From positions 1 to 64,000 of the forward strand of contig NZ_JAFKCU010000007.1 of assembly GCF_017254845.1 (NCBI RefSeq): a stretch of 64,000 bases of DNA. The letters run 5' to 3'. Positions 26,523 to 35,847 of the stretch are shown here, one piece after another. The translations under genes were made by a program, and so were the position numbers. The stretch's first letter is position 1; each line of letters begins with the position of its first letter. A model generated the notes under the pieces. That model saw only the letters and a list, made by a program, of their open reading frames with translations, made no database searches and had not been told where the DNA came from. The DNA is from Algoriphagus pacificus. GTDB taxonomy: Bacteria; Bacteroidota; Bacteroidia; Cytophagales; Cyclobacteriaceae.

Positions 26523-26763
26523 ATCTGATTCTTCTCTCTAGGAAGAGAATAAGCCTTGGCTTTTACTTTTATAATATTGAAATCCTTTCTTTTTGAAATT
26601 ACTTCCCTGTGCTATTGTCTCGGAAAGGCATACTTAGCATATTGTAAACCAAACAATTAGAAAACCCAATGTTTTTTGGGTTTTGAAGCTGAAAGAAAGG
26701 ATGAGATTTAAAAGATCATTCATCCCACTTCGATCTTGTTTTTTATTGCCCGATTGCCACCTT

Positions 26764-27546
26764 ATGATAAATTTTTTCAGAAAAATCCGCCAAAAAATAA
26801 TGAGTGATAACATTGCAAATCGACCCGCTGGAAAACTCAGCAAATACCTTCTTTATGCATTTGGTGAAATCATCTTGGTGGTCATTGGAATATTGATAGC
26901 CTTACAGATCAATAATTGGAATGAAGAGAGAAAAAACAACTTGGAAGAAATCGCAATTCTAGAAAGTCTCGATAAAAATCTAATTCTTGCTCAAAAGCAG
27001 TCCAAAACCTTAGTCACTTCTGAGAAGGATACAAAGAAAATCCTGCTTTTGGTTTTAGGCTTGGATTCTCTCCAATCCGATTTTAGCGAGCAACCAATTA
27101 CTGATAAGTTATTCAAAGATGCCTTTTGGAATTTGGAAAATGATATTCCTGTCATCAATACCTATACAGATCTCAAAAACACCAATAAACTGGTACTTAT
27201 CAAAAATCAGCAAATCAAAGAGAAATTCACCAGCTTGGAAGTGAATTTAAATGAATTAAAAGGGATGCTTGAAGATCGCTTAAACGTGCAGCAGATTCGA
27301 ATTGATGTAATCGCTGAAAACGAGATCAATTTTATCCCACTTATCAAATCTGCCATCCCTTCCATTGTCATCAAAGAAGAAAAGCAAAATGATTACGCAC
27401 AAATTCTTACTGACCGGCGAATAAGAAATCTTTTAGGGATCAAATTGAATATGACTGAAGATGTTTTGGACTACCGGGAGAATCTTGACAAAGATATCAG
27501 CGAGTTGACCATGCTGATTGAATCAGAACTACAAAAAAATCAATAA
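26764..27546 (+). CDS. DUF6090 family membrane protein, copy 1
   Basis: About 260 residues from the ATG at 26764, chosen because it begins the family signature MINFFRKIRQKIM; an upstream in-frame ATG at 26683 has no family match. A short basic N-terminus, then the diagnostic KYLLYAFGEIILVVIGILIA transmembrane segment with QINNWNEERK, then a helical domain of about 200 residues rich in Glu and Lys. The family is frequent in Bacteroidota and always anchored by this one helix. Its function is unknown. The next gene, 16 bases on, is a second member. Confidence 0.85.
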   Translation: MINFFRKIRQKIMSDNIANRPAGKLSKYLLYAFGEIILVVIGILIALQINNWNEERKNNLEEIAILESLDKNLILAQKQSKTLVTSEKDTKKILLLVLGLDSLQSDFSEQPITDKLFKDAFWNLENDIPVINTYTDLKNTNKLVLIKNQQIKEKFTSLEVNLNELKGMLEDRLNVQQIRIDVIAENEINFIPLIKSAIPSIVIKEEKQNDYAQILTDRRIRNLLGIKLNMTEDVLDYRENLDKDISELTMLIESELQKNQ

Positions 27547-27562
27547 GAGAAAGACAGCTATC

Positions 27563-28333
27563 ATGATCAATTTCTTTAGAAAACTCCGACAAAAAATATT
27601 GGCAGAAAACTTATCCAGTTTAAAGTCAGGCAAATTTGGCAGGTATTTGATTTATGCAATTGGAGAAATTTTACTGGTAGTAATCGGTATCCTGATAGCA
27701 CTTTACATAAACACGAGCAGAGAAGATTTTTTAAAAGAGCAATACACAGCGAGTGTATTTGAACAAATCCAAAAAGACCTTCAAAATGATAACTTAAAAC
27801 TGATTCAGGATATTGAAAAAATCGAAACTACTAATCGATTTATCCTCGATATGCTTGGAAATAAAATTCCAGATTCCTTTTACGCCAGCATTGATTCGAT
27901 CTCATATGATGATGACAAAATCAGACCCATCCGGAGCTTGTGCACTGATTTTATTGCTTTTCTCCCAAATACAAAAGGATACGATTTACTCAAAATGCTA
28001 AACAACCAGGAATTGGTCAACGACTCATTGACCAATGACATCATCAGTTATTATTCCAAGCTGGAAACTGTTCTGCCAGAATATAATAAAGTTACTGTTG
28101 AGATTTCAAAAAGGAACATCCATGAATACAAGCAGTATGATTGGTTTGAAAACTGGGCTATCGGAACATATGATCCGGGCTTTATCGAATATCTCAAAGA
28201 AAATAAGGACAATAAAAAGAGGCTTGCCGAATTCTATTCCTACAATTCCGTTAATGAAACCTATTGGAAAGAACTGAAGCAAACCACGGATGAACTGATC
28301 AAAAGGATTGAAGAAAAAAATGTAACTCCCTGA
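27563..28333 (+). CDS. DUF6090 family membrane protein, copy 2
   Basis: About 256 residues from the ATG at 27563, which again opens MINFFRKLRQKILAEN. The helix YLIYAIGEILLVVIGILIAL followed by YINTSRED is the same anchor as in the previous gene. The helical domain after it differs strongly from copy 1, so the two are old paralogs. The close spacing suggests one transcript and possibly a heteromeric complex at the inner membrane. I cannot assign a role. Confidence 0.85.
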   Translation: MINFFRKLRQKILAENLSSLKSGKFGRYLIYAIGEILLVVIGILIALYINTSREDFLKEQYTASVFEQIQKDLQNDNLKLIQDIEKIETTNRFILDMLGNKIPDSFYASIDSISYDDDKIRPIRSLCTDFIAFLPNTKGYDLLKMLNNQELVNDSLTNDIISYYSKLETVLPEYNKVTVEISKRNIHEYKQYDWFENWAIGTYDPGFIEYLKENKDNKKRLAEFYSYNSVNETYWKELKQTTDELIKRIEEKNVTP

Positions 28334-28519
28334 AGATTATAACTACAACTTGAAAATTTGGATAATTGATTCATTTCAAGGCTAAAATGAGTTTCTTCAA
28401 TTTTTATATTGTGACATTTTTTTTGACTTCAAAATTTGATTCAGTATCGAAAGTTCATTGCCTCCTTAATTTCCAGAAATTCCCGAACTTCAACCTTTCA
28501 TATTATTTAATCCACCACC

Positions 28520-29467
28520 ATGCTTATTATTCCAGATGCCGAGATCATCCAATTACTCGATTACAAAAAACTGATTGAAGCACTAAGAGAAATTTTTCAA
28601 ACTGATTATACCATGCCCGTCAGGCATCATCATTTTTATAAAACGGCAGAAGGCGATGAAAACACTTTGATTTTGATGCCTGTTTGGAACAGCCAGTTCA
28701 TGGGCATGAAGCAAGTGACGGTGGCTCAGGCAAATGCCTCTAAAAACATGCCTTCTATTTTTGCACAATACATCCTCAGTGATGCAACAACTGGCCAGCC
28801 TTTGGCAATGATGAATGCAACGGAATTAACAGCTAGAAGAACTGCTTGCACCTCAGCTTTGGCCGCATCTTTTTTATGTAAAGAGGATGCCGAAAATCTT
28901 TTGATTGTTGGAGGCGGAAAAGTTGCCCAGCATCTGATTCAGGCACATTTGGCTGTCAGGAATTTTAAAAAAGTTAGTGTCTGGATGCGAAATCCCTCCA
29001 AGCTTGAGGCATTCATAGCTAGTTTGAAGGAGCAGGGGATTCCCGCTGAGGCTGTTACTAATTTAGAAGAATCAGCTCGTCAAGCGGATTTGATTTCATG
29101 CGCTACACTCTCCAAAACTCCAATCATCAAAGGAGAATGGATCAAGCCAGGAACCTACATGGATATGATTGGTTCCCATAAACCTGACACCAGAGAAACC
29201 GACGATGATGCAATTCGCAAGAGTTCTATTTTCGTGGACTCAAGAGCAGGAGCCTTACACGAAACAGGGGAACTAGCACTTCCAATTGCAGCTGGAATCA
29301 TCTCAGAAAAAGATGTCAAAGCTGATATAGTGGAATTAGTAAAGGGCATTCACCCTGGAAGAACTTCCGCTCAAGAAATAACACTTTTCAAATCTGCCGG
29401 CCTAGCGATCGAAGATCTTGCTGCAGCGCTTCTGGTTTATAAAAGTTTGAATACCAACCCAGTTTAA
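28520..29467 (+). CDS. Ornithine cyclodeaminase / mu-crystallin family enzyme
   Basis: A 315-residue protein of the family's usual length. It shows the N-terminal dimerisation part (MLIIPDAEIIQLLDYKKLIE), the segment LTARRTACTSALAASFLC with the substrate arginine, the NAD(P) Rossmann motif LLIVGGGKVAQHLIQAHLA, ADLISCATLSKTPIIKG, and the C-terminal FKSAGLAIEDLAAALLVY. Family members make proline from ornithine, or act as ketimine or alanine reductases on related amino acids, in the cytoplasm. The exact substrate is not decidable. It is read on its own, with about 95 bases to the peptidase gene. Confidence 0.87.
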   Translation: MLIIPDAEIIQLLDYKKLIEALREIFQTDYTMPVRHHHFYKTAEGDENTLILMPVWNSQFMGMKQVTVAQANASKNMPSIFAQYILSDATTGQPLAMMNATELTARRTACTSALAASFLCKEDAENLLIVGGGKVAQHLIQAHLAVRNFKKVSVWMRNPSKLEAFIASLKEQGIPAEAVTNLEESARQADLISCATLSKTPIIKGEWIKPGTYMDMIGSHKPDTRETDDDAIRKSSIFVDSRAGALHETGELALPIAAGIISEKDVKADIVELVKGIHPGRTSAQEITLFKSAGLAIEDLAAALLVYKSLNTNPV

Positions 29468-29562
29468 AAAAAATATCAACAGGAGAATTTTTACGAAAAG
29501 CCATAGGGAAAGGCGCTTTGTATTCTTTTTAGTTTAAATTATAATCGAAAAACCACCACCCC

Positions 29563-30990
29563 ATGAAAAAAATCTTTCTTGGCTTGCTTATTCTTCTCAT
29601 AGGATTAGCAGCCATCTTGCTTATCAATACGTTTCGATTCACATCCAAGCAGGTGGAGCCGGAACCTATAGAACCTGTGAGCTTCTCTGATCAGGTATTC
29701 GAAAATCTCTCCAAAGCTATCACTTACCAGACTATCTCTGTAAGTGAAGATGCTATTCCTGATTCAGCTGCATTCTTTGGTTTTCATCGCTTTTTGGAAG
29801 AAACTTTTCCATTAACCCATGCAAATCTTACGTTGGAGAAAATCAACACCTACAGTCTTCTATACAAGTGGGAAGGTTCGTATCCATCCAAAAAACCAAT
29901 CATCATGATGTCCCATCAAGATGTGGTGCCTGTAGATCAACCTACGCTTGGTGACTGGGAAGCAGCTCCATTTGAAGGAAAAATCACCGATACGCATATC
30001 ATCGGTAGAGGAACGATGGATGACAAAAGTACTTTGATCGCCGTGCTTGAATCAGTTGAAAGACTACTTTCTGAAAATTTTAAGCCTACGCGAACCATTT
30101 ACATCGCTTCAGGACATGATGAAGAAGTGGGTGGCGGAAAAGGTGCAGCAAAAATCGCTGAGCATCTGAAAGCTCAAGGAGTTCAGGCAGCAATGACTAT
30201 GGATGAAGGCGGTTTTATTGCCGAAGGAATGGTTCCCGGTGTAGACGTACCTGTAGCCATGATTAATTTAGGAGAAAAAGGATTTGCCTCTTTCCGCTTG
30301 ATCGTGGAAACAAAGGGAGGCCATAGCTCCGCGCCTCCACGGGAAAACACAATCGGGATGTTAGCCCAAGCCATCGTAGATCTGGAAAACAATCAGTTGC
30401 CTTACAAACTTGTACCTCCTATCGATTCTCAATTGGAATATATGGGTCCTGAACTCCCTTTTATGACCCGACTTGCATTTGCAAACCCTTGGCTATTCAA
30501 AAAGCAGCTTTTGGAAGGGCTTAATGCTCATACAACCACTGCACCTACGATTATTGATGGAGGGGTAAAAAACAATGTTATCCCTACTGTTGCGGAGGCA
30601 ACGATAAATTTTAGAATCCTTCCAGGAGAAACTATAGAATCTGTTCAAGCCCATATCGAATCTGTTATTTCAGATAAAGTAAAAGTGGAGCCAGTGGGAT
30701 TTCTTACTGATCCTCCACAAGTTTCCACCGTAAATTCAGAAGCTTATAAAACGCTGGAAAAGACAATTCGTAGCCTTCATCCAAACACTGTGGTAGTACC
30801 TGGATTACTAGGAGGAGCTACGGATTCCCGGTATTTCTATTCAGTTTCGGAAGAGGTTTATCGCTTTTATCCTATGCGGGTGGACTCTGAGTCCATGACG
30901 AAATTCCATGGTATCGATGAAAAAATAAGTAAGTCAAACTATCTGGAAATCCTTCAATTCAGCTATCAGCTTATCAAGAATTTCAATTGA
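29563..30990 (+). CDS. M20 family peptidase (carboxypeptidase S-like) with membrane anchor
   Basis: A 475-residue protein starting with an uncleaved hydrophobic segment (KIFLGLLILLIGLAAILLIN), so it is membrane-attached with an extracytoplasmic catalytic part. The dizinc site is visible: His118 in MSHQDVVPVD, the bridging Asp in GRGTMDDKSTL, and the acid pair in SGHDEEVGGGKGA. The dimerisation domain follows (RLIVETKGGHSSAPP) and the last metal His lies in MTKFHGIDEKIS. The pattern is close to yeast carboxypeptidase S and PM20D1, which release or make N-acyl amino acids. The substrate is probably a peptide or acyl amino acid. Confidence 0.9.
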   Translation: MKKIFLGLLILLIGLAAILLINTFRFTSKQVEPEPIEPVSFSDQVFENLSKAITYQTISVSEDAIPDSAAFFGFHRFLEETFPLTHANLTLEKINTYSLLYKWEGSYPSKKPIIMMSHQDVVPVDQPTLGDWEAAPFEGKITDTHIIGRGTMDDKSTLIAVLESVERLLSENFKPTRTIYIASGHDEEVGGGKGAAKIAEHLKAQGVQAAMTMDEGGFIAEGMVPGVDVPVAMINLGEKGFASFRLIVETKGGHSSAPPRENTIGMLAQAIVDLENNQLPYKLVPPIDSQLEYMGPELPFMTRLAFANPWLFKKQLLEGLNAHTTTAPTIIDGGVKNNVIPTVAEATINFRILPGETIESVQAHIESVISDKVKVEPVGFLTDPPQVSTVNSEAYKTLEKTIRSLHPNTVVVPGLLGGATDSRYFYSVSEEVYRFYPMRVDSESMTKFHGIDEKISKSNYLEILQFSYQLIKNFN

Positions 30991-31007
30991 TTTTTAATGC
31001 TGTCAAT

Positions 31008-31041
31008 AAAATAGCCCGATCAGTTTTGATTGGGCTATTTT
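31008..31041. terminator. Bidirectional terminator between M20 peptidase and molybdoenzyme genes
   Basis: The stem AATAGCCCGATCA / TGATTGGGCTATT with a short T loop sits between the convergent stops at 30990 and 31044, with flanking A and T runs on both sides. Confidence 0.85.
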
Positions 31042-31043
31042 TG

Positions 31044-31787
31044 TTAAAAGCCATTATACCAGGCCCAACCATAATCTCCTGGATCGATGTACTCTTCCGA
31101 GACTACGATTTTTTCAATGTATTTCATGCTTTTAAAACCTATTTGCCTTTCCAGTCTTAAGCGAACTGGCGCTCCATGAGGGATGGATAAGTTTTTCCCA
31201 TTCATGCCATAAGCCAAAATAGTCTGTGGATGAAAAGCATCTATTAAATCCAAGCCATCTAACCATCCATCATAGGAATAAAAATTTACCCAGCGTGCTT
31301 TGGGCATGATTCCCGCATGCTCCAAAAGAGCCCGCAAAGGCACTCCTGTCCATTCTGCAATGGCTGTCCAACCTTCCTCACAGGTATGCCTTGTGATTTG
31401 GGTTCGGGCATTAAATTTCTTGAGTTGATTCAATGAATAAGATCCTGGTCTAGCCACTAGTCCTTCTACTGGAAGCTGCCAGTTTTCAAAACCAGTCCTT
31501 AAATGCTTATCGTAAGCTTCACTAAAATAGTCTTTTGAAGTATCCGCAGGATTGATGGTACCAGTGGCAGGCATGGAGGAAATATCACTGAAGCTATATT
31601 CTTTGGCCAAGGATTTACTGGACAACAAGGCTCGATGTGCGGCGTAAGTGAAATTATCACCCATTCGCAGGATATTCCCATAATTCGGTGGCATTGGCCG
31701 ATTACATCCTGGAATAAGTAATGCTCCCAAAGCAGCCACTCCTGTGCTGATTGCTGCCCGTCTTGTTATGATCTGCTTCTTCTTCAT
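31044..31787 (-). CDS. Exported molybdopterin-dependent oxidoreductase (MsrP/sulfite-oxidase fold)
   Basis: A 247-residue protein. The N-terminus has twin arginines (ITRRAAIS), a hydrophobic run and a lipobox-like LIPGC at Cys28, so it is probably Tat-exported and possibly lipidated. The molybdopterin fold shows the metal-binding cysteine Cys136 in RHTCEEGWTAIAEW, then VNFYSYDGWLDGLD, LAYGMNGKNLSIPHGAPVRL and a final WAWYNGF. This is the MsrP/YedY branch, whose members reduce protein methionine sulfoxide with electrons from a membrane cytochrome b. The partner cytochrome gene lies two bases upstream. The substrate of this one is inferred, not shown. Confidence 0.87.
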   Translation of the reverse strand: MKKKQIITRRAAISTGVAALGALLIPGCNRPMPPNYGNILRMGDNFTYAAHRALLSSKSLAKEYSFSDISSMPATGTINPADTSKDYFSEAYDKHLRTGFENWQLPVEGLVARPGSYSLNQLKKFNARTQITRHTCEEGWTAIAEWTGVPLRALLEHAGIMPKARWVNFYSYDGWLDGLDLIDAFHPQTILAYGMNGKNLSIPHGAPVRLRLERQIGFKSMKYIEKIVVSEEYIDPGDYGWAWYNGF

Positions 31788-31789
31788 TT

Positions 31790-32554
31790 CTATTTTCCTA
31801 TAGTCATGTATCTGATTTGAGCTTTAAAACCTGAGAGTACTATCATCAGCACATGAACCACCATAAAAATCTCTAAAGACGTCGAGGTAAAGAAATGGAT
31901 GGTTCGAGCGGATTGATATCCTCCAAAAATATCCAGTAAGAAAGGATATGCCGCAGTAATCGCTGGTGACATGGTAAAGCCTGTAATTATTGCCATAGGC
32001 AAAGCGATAAAGATAATGCCCATGTAGGATAGCTTTTGCAAAAGCCCGTATTGAGGACCTCCAGTAGGAGGTGAAATTTTAAGCTTGAAATGTTCTTTCA
32101 AATCCCGGAAGAACTTCTTTGGTGTCAATTCCTTCAGCTTAGGCCAAATATGTTTTTGAAAATGCCCACTGAGTAAGCCAATAATCAGGTAAAAAAGTCC
32201 TGTCAAAACCAGAAACCAAGCCGCCAATAAATGAAGGCTTCTACCCCATCCATTTTGGTTAAACATTTCCTCTTCTCCAAGTCTACCTGCACTTACAGGA
32301 GAGTCTTCACTATCAAAAAAAGGAATTTGCTCTTCCCAGTCAGATCGTTGGTAATTTCTACTAATCGGAAATTCCAAAAAAGCAGGTGTCAATTCATTCC
32401 CTACTTCTCCCCAATACAATCTGGGATGAACCATCAAGATTTCAATCCCGGTAAAAACCAAAATCAAAAAACTAAGAGTAATTATCCAATGGGAAGTTTT
32501 GACCCAAGGTTTATGTTTTGCTTTTTCTATTTGGCTAGACTCGGAATAATCCAT
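31790..32554 (-). CDS. Cytochrome b/b6 domain membrane protein, electron partner of the molybdoenzyme
   Basis: A 254-residue protein with four or five hydrophobic helices. Candidate heme-ligand histidines lie in KTSHWIITLSFLILVFTG, GRSLHLLAAWFLVLTGLFYL, ARTIHFFTSTSLEIFMVVHV and VHVLMIVLSGF. A soluble insert of about 60 residues separates helix 1 and 2. It is the first gene of a two-gene unit; its stop is two bases before the molybdoenzyme start, so translation is probably coupled. It would pass quinol electrons across the inner membrane to the exported molybdoenzyme, the role of MsrQ in better-known systems, although the protein is of a different cytochrome family. Confidence 0.85.
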   Translation of the reverse strand: MDYSESSQIEKAKHKPWVKTSHWIITLSFLILVFTGIEILMVHPRLYWGEVGNELTPAFLEFPISRNYQRSDWEEQIPFFDSEDSPVSAGRLGEEEMFNQNGWGRSLHLLAAWFLVLTGLFYLIIGLLSGHFQKHIWPKLKELTPKKFFRDLKEHFKLKISPPTGGPQYGLLQKLSYMGIIFIALPMAIITGFTMSPAITAAYPFLLDIFGGYQSARTIHFFTSTSLEIFMVVHVLMIVLSGFKAQIRYMTIGK

Positions 32555-32764
32555 AGGATAAAATGAAGTGCTTCTGACCTAAATCACTGAAAATAAATGT
32601 ACTATTTTATTTGAATATCAGAAAAATACAAGCTTAAACCACTTTTATTCATAGAAATAATCGAATTGAGAGGAGGGTATTCGATTTGAAACAAGTTTTT
32701 TAAATTGGAATATCGCTAGATTAGAGAGATCGAGTTGGATCAATAATTCGCAAAATCTCCAGAT

Positions 32765-33772
32765 ATGAAAGCTCCTTATGTTCTTTTTATTCTATCACTG
32801 GTCAGCTTTGGATGTGAAACTCCAAAAGAGCAGAAACCGATTTTCAAACATGATATTCCAAGCGGACCAACTCCTTGGAACAGCGATTCCTTTGAACTGG
32901 AAGAGGAAGACTTCACTTTTGCGATCATATCAGACCTTACCGGAGGAGAGCGTCCAAATATCTATGCCACTGCAGTTGGCCAATTAAATCGTCTGGATCC
33001 CACTTTTGTATTGAGTGTTGGGGATCTGATTGAAGGGGGAACTGAAGATACTGCACAGCTAGAAAAAGAATGGGAATCCTTTGATGGAAGAACGTCCTTC
33101 TTAAACATGCCATTTTTTCACTTGGGTGGAAATCATGACCTCACCAATCCTGTGATGCGTAGATTTTGGGAAAACCGATTTGGCCGGAGATACTATCATT
33201 TTGTATATGAGAACGTGTTGTTCTTGATGCTTGATTCGGAAGATTACGAGGAGCAGCGAATGATGGAAATCTATGAAGCCCGGGCAAAAGCACTTCAGAT
33301 TATCAATGGTGAAATTGAGGGAGTTTATGAAGAATCAGACTATTATAAGATGCCTGAGAGAAACCTTGGAGGCATGAGTGATGATCAGGTTGCCTATTTC
33401 AAGAGCGTCCTTGAAAAATATTCAGAAGTCAAATGGACCTTCTTATTGATGCACAAACCACTCTGGATGCATGAGGATAATAAAGGTTTGGAGAGATTGG
33501 AAGCTTTATTAGCAGATAGACCTTATACTGTTTTTAATGGACACGTACATTCTTATTCCCATCGCAAAAGATTAGGAAAAGACTACATTATGTTGGGCAC
33601 TACAGGTGGCTCTCAAAACCCTAGAGATTCCATGGCTTTTGATGAGGTCACTTTGGTTAGGATGGACAAAGAACCTGTAATTACTACTTTAAAAATGGCT
33701 GGCATTCTGGATGAAACAGGAAAAGTTGATGTGGTTTATGATAGTTTGTATCAAGGGAAAAAAGAGTTTTAA
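32765..33772 (+). CDS. Metallophosphoesterase family lipoprotein
   Basis: A 335-residue protein with a lipoprotein signal (lipobox VSFGC near residue 18). Calcineurin-like motifs: AIISDLTGG, SVGDLIEGG, HLGGNHDLTN, LLMHKPLW and FNGHVHSYSH. The first motif normally reads DxH; here it is Asp-Leu-Thr, so one ligand of the first metal is missing. Other ligands are in place, so the site may still hold two metals with altered geometry. It is likely anchored facing the periplasm, acting on a phosphoester or nucleotide. It is transcribed with the DAAO-like gene 38 bases downstream. Confidence 0.85.
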   Translation: MKAPYVLFILSLVSFGCETPKEQKPIFKHDIPSGPTPWNSDSFELEEEDFTFAIISDLTGGERPNIYATAVGQLNRLDPTFVLSVGDLIEGGTEDTAQLEKEWESFDGRTSFLNMPFFHLGGNHDLTNPVMRRFWENRFGRRYYHFVYENVLFLMLDSEDYEEQRMMEIYEARAKALQIINGEIEGVYEESDYYKMPERNLGGMSDDQVAYFKSVLEKYSEVKWTFLLMHKPLWMHEDNKGLERLEALLADRPYTVFNGHVHSYSHRKRLGKDYIMLGTTGGSQNPRDSMAFDEVTLVRMDKEPVITTLKMAGILDETGKVDVVYDSLYQGKKEF

Positions 33773-33810
33773 GAAAACTAGCTACGAAAATTTTTAAGCG
33801 AACATTCAAA

Positions 33811-34746
33811 ATGAAATCAGTCACTGACGTAGGCTCTGGGATCATTGGTTTAACAACCGCTATTGCCCTACAAGAAGCGGGCTTTGTAGTAAAAATCATC
33901 GCTAAAGAACACTTCGAAAAGAGTCTTTCTAATAAAGTCGGTGCTATCTGGTTTCCTTTTGAAATAGCACCTAAAGAAAAAACCAATACTTGGGCTTCCC
34001 AATCTTATTCTCGCTATTTATTGGATTTGATCCACCCTTCCGGAGTTTTAATGATCCCTTTTATCAATGCCTATACCGAAGGTTCGAATACGGATTGGAA
34101 AGAACAATTACCTCCTGGAACGGTGCGAGAAGCGACAAAGGAAGAGCTTCCCAAAGGAATGGATCAAGCACTTTATGCGGAAGTTCCTTTGGTCGAACCC
34201 GGACTTTATCTGCCTTTTTTATTCCGGCAATTCCAAGCCAATGGAGGTCAATTTGAACTGGCTTTGATATCCTCTTTGGAAGAAATGGCAACACTTGATG
34301 AGATCGTAGTGAATTGTACAGGACTTGGAGCAAAAGAAATTTGTGAAGATCCCGAACTCTACCCAATTCGTGGGCAGATTTTGCGATGCGAAAAACTGGA
34401 ACAAGTGTCTTTTGCTGATCCAACTAAAAAAGGGGCTTTGCGCTACATTATCAATCGTAGCAATGACACCATCATCGGCGGAACGGATTATGAGAATGAT
34501 TGGAATCCTGAAATAAACCCAGAAGACACTGCTTTAATTCTGAAACGGATCAAGGATTCAGGAATATCTAAGTCTCCCAAAATCTTGGAGGAATTAGTTG
34601 GCTTACGACCCAAGAGAACTTCTGTTCGCTTTGAGTTTGATCAAGATTTCCCAAATGTTTTCCATAATTACGGACATGGAGGAGCAGGATTTACAGTGGC
34701 TTGGGGATGTTCGTTGGAACTGGCAGAGGTATTAAAAAGGGGATAA
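33811..34746 (+). CDS. FAD-dependent oxidoreductase, D-amino-acid oxidase type
   Basis: A 311-residue protein of normal DAAO length. The FAD-binding dinucleotide motif is at the start (DVGSGIIGLTTAIALQEAGF). Further family segments are GAIWFPFEIAP, EIVVNCTGLGAKEI, PIRGQILRC, DTIIGGTDYENDW and the C-terminal FAD contact HNYGHGGAGFTVAWGCS. The enzyme would oxidise a D-amino acid, or a related amine such as glycine, to the keto acid with release of hydrogen peroxide. No signal peptide, so cytoplasmic. It probably shares a transcript with the preceding phosphoesterase gene; the functional link is not clear. Confidence 0.88.
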   Translation: MKSVTDVGSGIIGLTTAIALQEAGFVVKIIAKEHFEKSLSNKVGAIWFPFEIAPKEKTNTWASQSYSRYLLDLIHPSGVLMIPFINAYTEGSNTDWKEQLPPGTVREATKEELPKGMDQALYAEVPLVEPGLYLPFLFRQFQANGGQFELALISSLEEMATLDEIVVNCTGLGAKEICEDPELYPIRGQILRCEKLEQVSFADPTKKGALRYIINRSNDTIIGGTDYENDWNPEINPEDTALILKRIKDSGISKSPKILEELVGLRPKRTSVRFEFDQDFPNVFHNYGHGGAGFTVAWGCSLELAEVLKRG

Positions 34747-34853
34747 AAATGGTCTGAGAAGGAACAGACCAAAGCAGAAGAGAATATAGCTTTTAAGTCC
34801 TTTTGCCTGAATTCATTTAACTTGGTAAGAAATACACCATTACAATAATTACG

Positions 34854-35777
34854 ATGAAGCACTTTTTCGGTTTTCTATTTCTCGCTTTCCTATTCATATT
34901 CCAAGCTACCGCTCAGGAACGATTTGTAGAATTGAATGGATCTAAAATCTGGATCAATACCAAAGGCATAGAACAAAGGGAAGAAGGTCAGCCCTTAGTG
35001 ATTTTTGAAAGCGGTCATGGAACACCTATGGGAAATTGGGATAAGGTAATCGGAACAGTAGCTGAATTTGCCCCTATCCTAACCTATGACAGACCTGGAA
35101 TAGGTAAATCTGAAGCAACAGACTATTTGCCTACCCTAAAAAACGTCTCTGAGCAATTGGTGAACCTCTTGGATAAATTGGAGTTAGCTCCTCCCTATAT
35201 TTTGGTCGGACACTCATTGGGAGGAGTGTATGTCAGAGGATTTGCCAATTACTTTTCGGAAAAATTAGCCGGCTTAGTGATCATTGACCCAGGGGATTTT
35301 ACCGAAACCCAAGAAAACCGGAATGAGGATTACAATATTCTCAATTGGGAATCTTCAAAGGTTGATAGTTTGATTCAATCATTTATTGACATCAGAGTTT
35401 CCAGAAATGAGAAATCCCCCGCACCAATTAGAAGAGAGGGGCAGGTGTTGGAAGAACTCAGAGAAAATAATTTCAAGGAAATAACCAGCACTCAACTTCC
35501 CAACATTCCTGTTCACATGATCGCCGGAGGAAGATTTGATATGCCAGCAGAATTTCAATCTAAAGAATATGATGATGAAGCACTGTTCCGATCCAAAATT
35601 AAACACCGCATTGCCCGTTGGACGGATGTGATCCAGTCAGTAGAAAAAGGCATGTTACTTTATAGTGGGGATGCAGGTCACTTTGTGCAATGGGATGACC
35701 CAGAATTAGTGATTTCAAGTATTCGGATGGTCATGCAGGATTATTATATACTACAGGAAGAAAAGAACAATAATTAA
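34854..35777 (+). CDS. Exported alpha/beta hydrolase
   Basis: A 307-residue protein with a Sec signal (MKHFFGFLFLAFLFIFQATA). The fold shows FESGHGTPMGNWDKV as oxyanion loop, TYDRPGIGKSE, the nucleophile elbow GHSLGG with Ser121, VIIDPGDF, and the catalytic His in GDAGHFVQWDDPE. The family is broad (esterases, haloalkane and epoxide hydrolases, proline iminopeptidase-like). The nucleophile is Ser, which excludes dehalogenases. Substrate unknown. A hairpin TGGTCTG-N8-CAGACCA between it and the upstream oxidoreductase (34750-34771) lacks a T run. Confidence 0.83.
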   Translation: MKHFFGFLFLAFLFIFQATAQERFVELNGSKIWINTKGIEQREEGQPLVIFESGHGTPMGNWDKVIGTVAEFAPILTYDRPGIGKSEATDYLPTLKNVSEQLVNLLDKLELAPPYILVGHSLGGVYVRGFANYFSEKLAGLVIIDPGDFTETQENRNEDYNILNWESSKVDSLIQSFIDIRVSRNEKSPAPIRREGQVLEELRENNFKEITSTQLPNIPVHMIAGGRFDMPAEFQSKEYDDEALFRSKIKHRIARWTDVIQSVEKGMLLYSGDAGHFVQWDDPELVISSIRMVMQDYYILQEEKNNN

Positions 35778-35847
35778 TATGTATTTCCACTTTCTTACTA
35801 GTAGCCAAAGAAAAAAGGGTTTGAAGTATAATTCAACGTGCTGCGGA

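Noticed and set aside
34750-34771. Hairpin TGGTCTG / CAGACCA after the DAAO-like gene as terminator
   Set aside because: The stem is short and no T run follows, so termination is unlikely.
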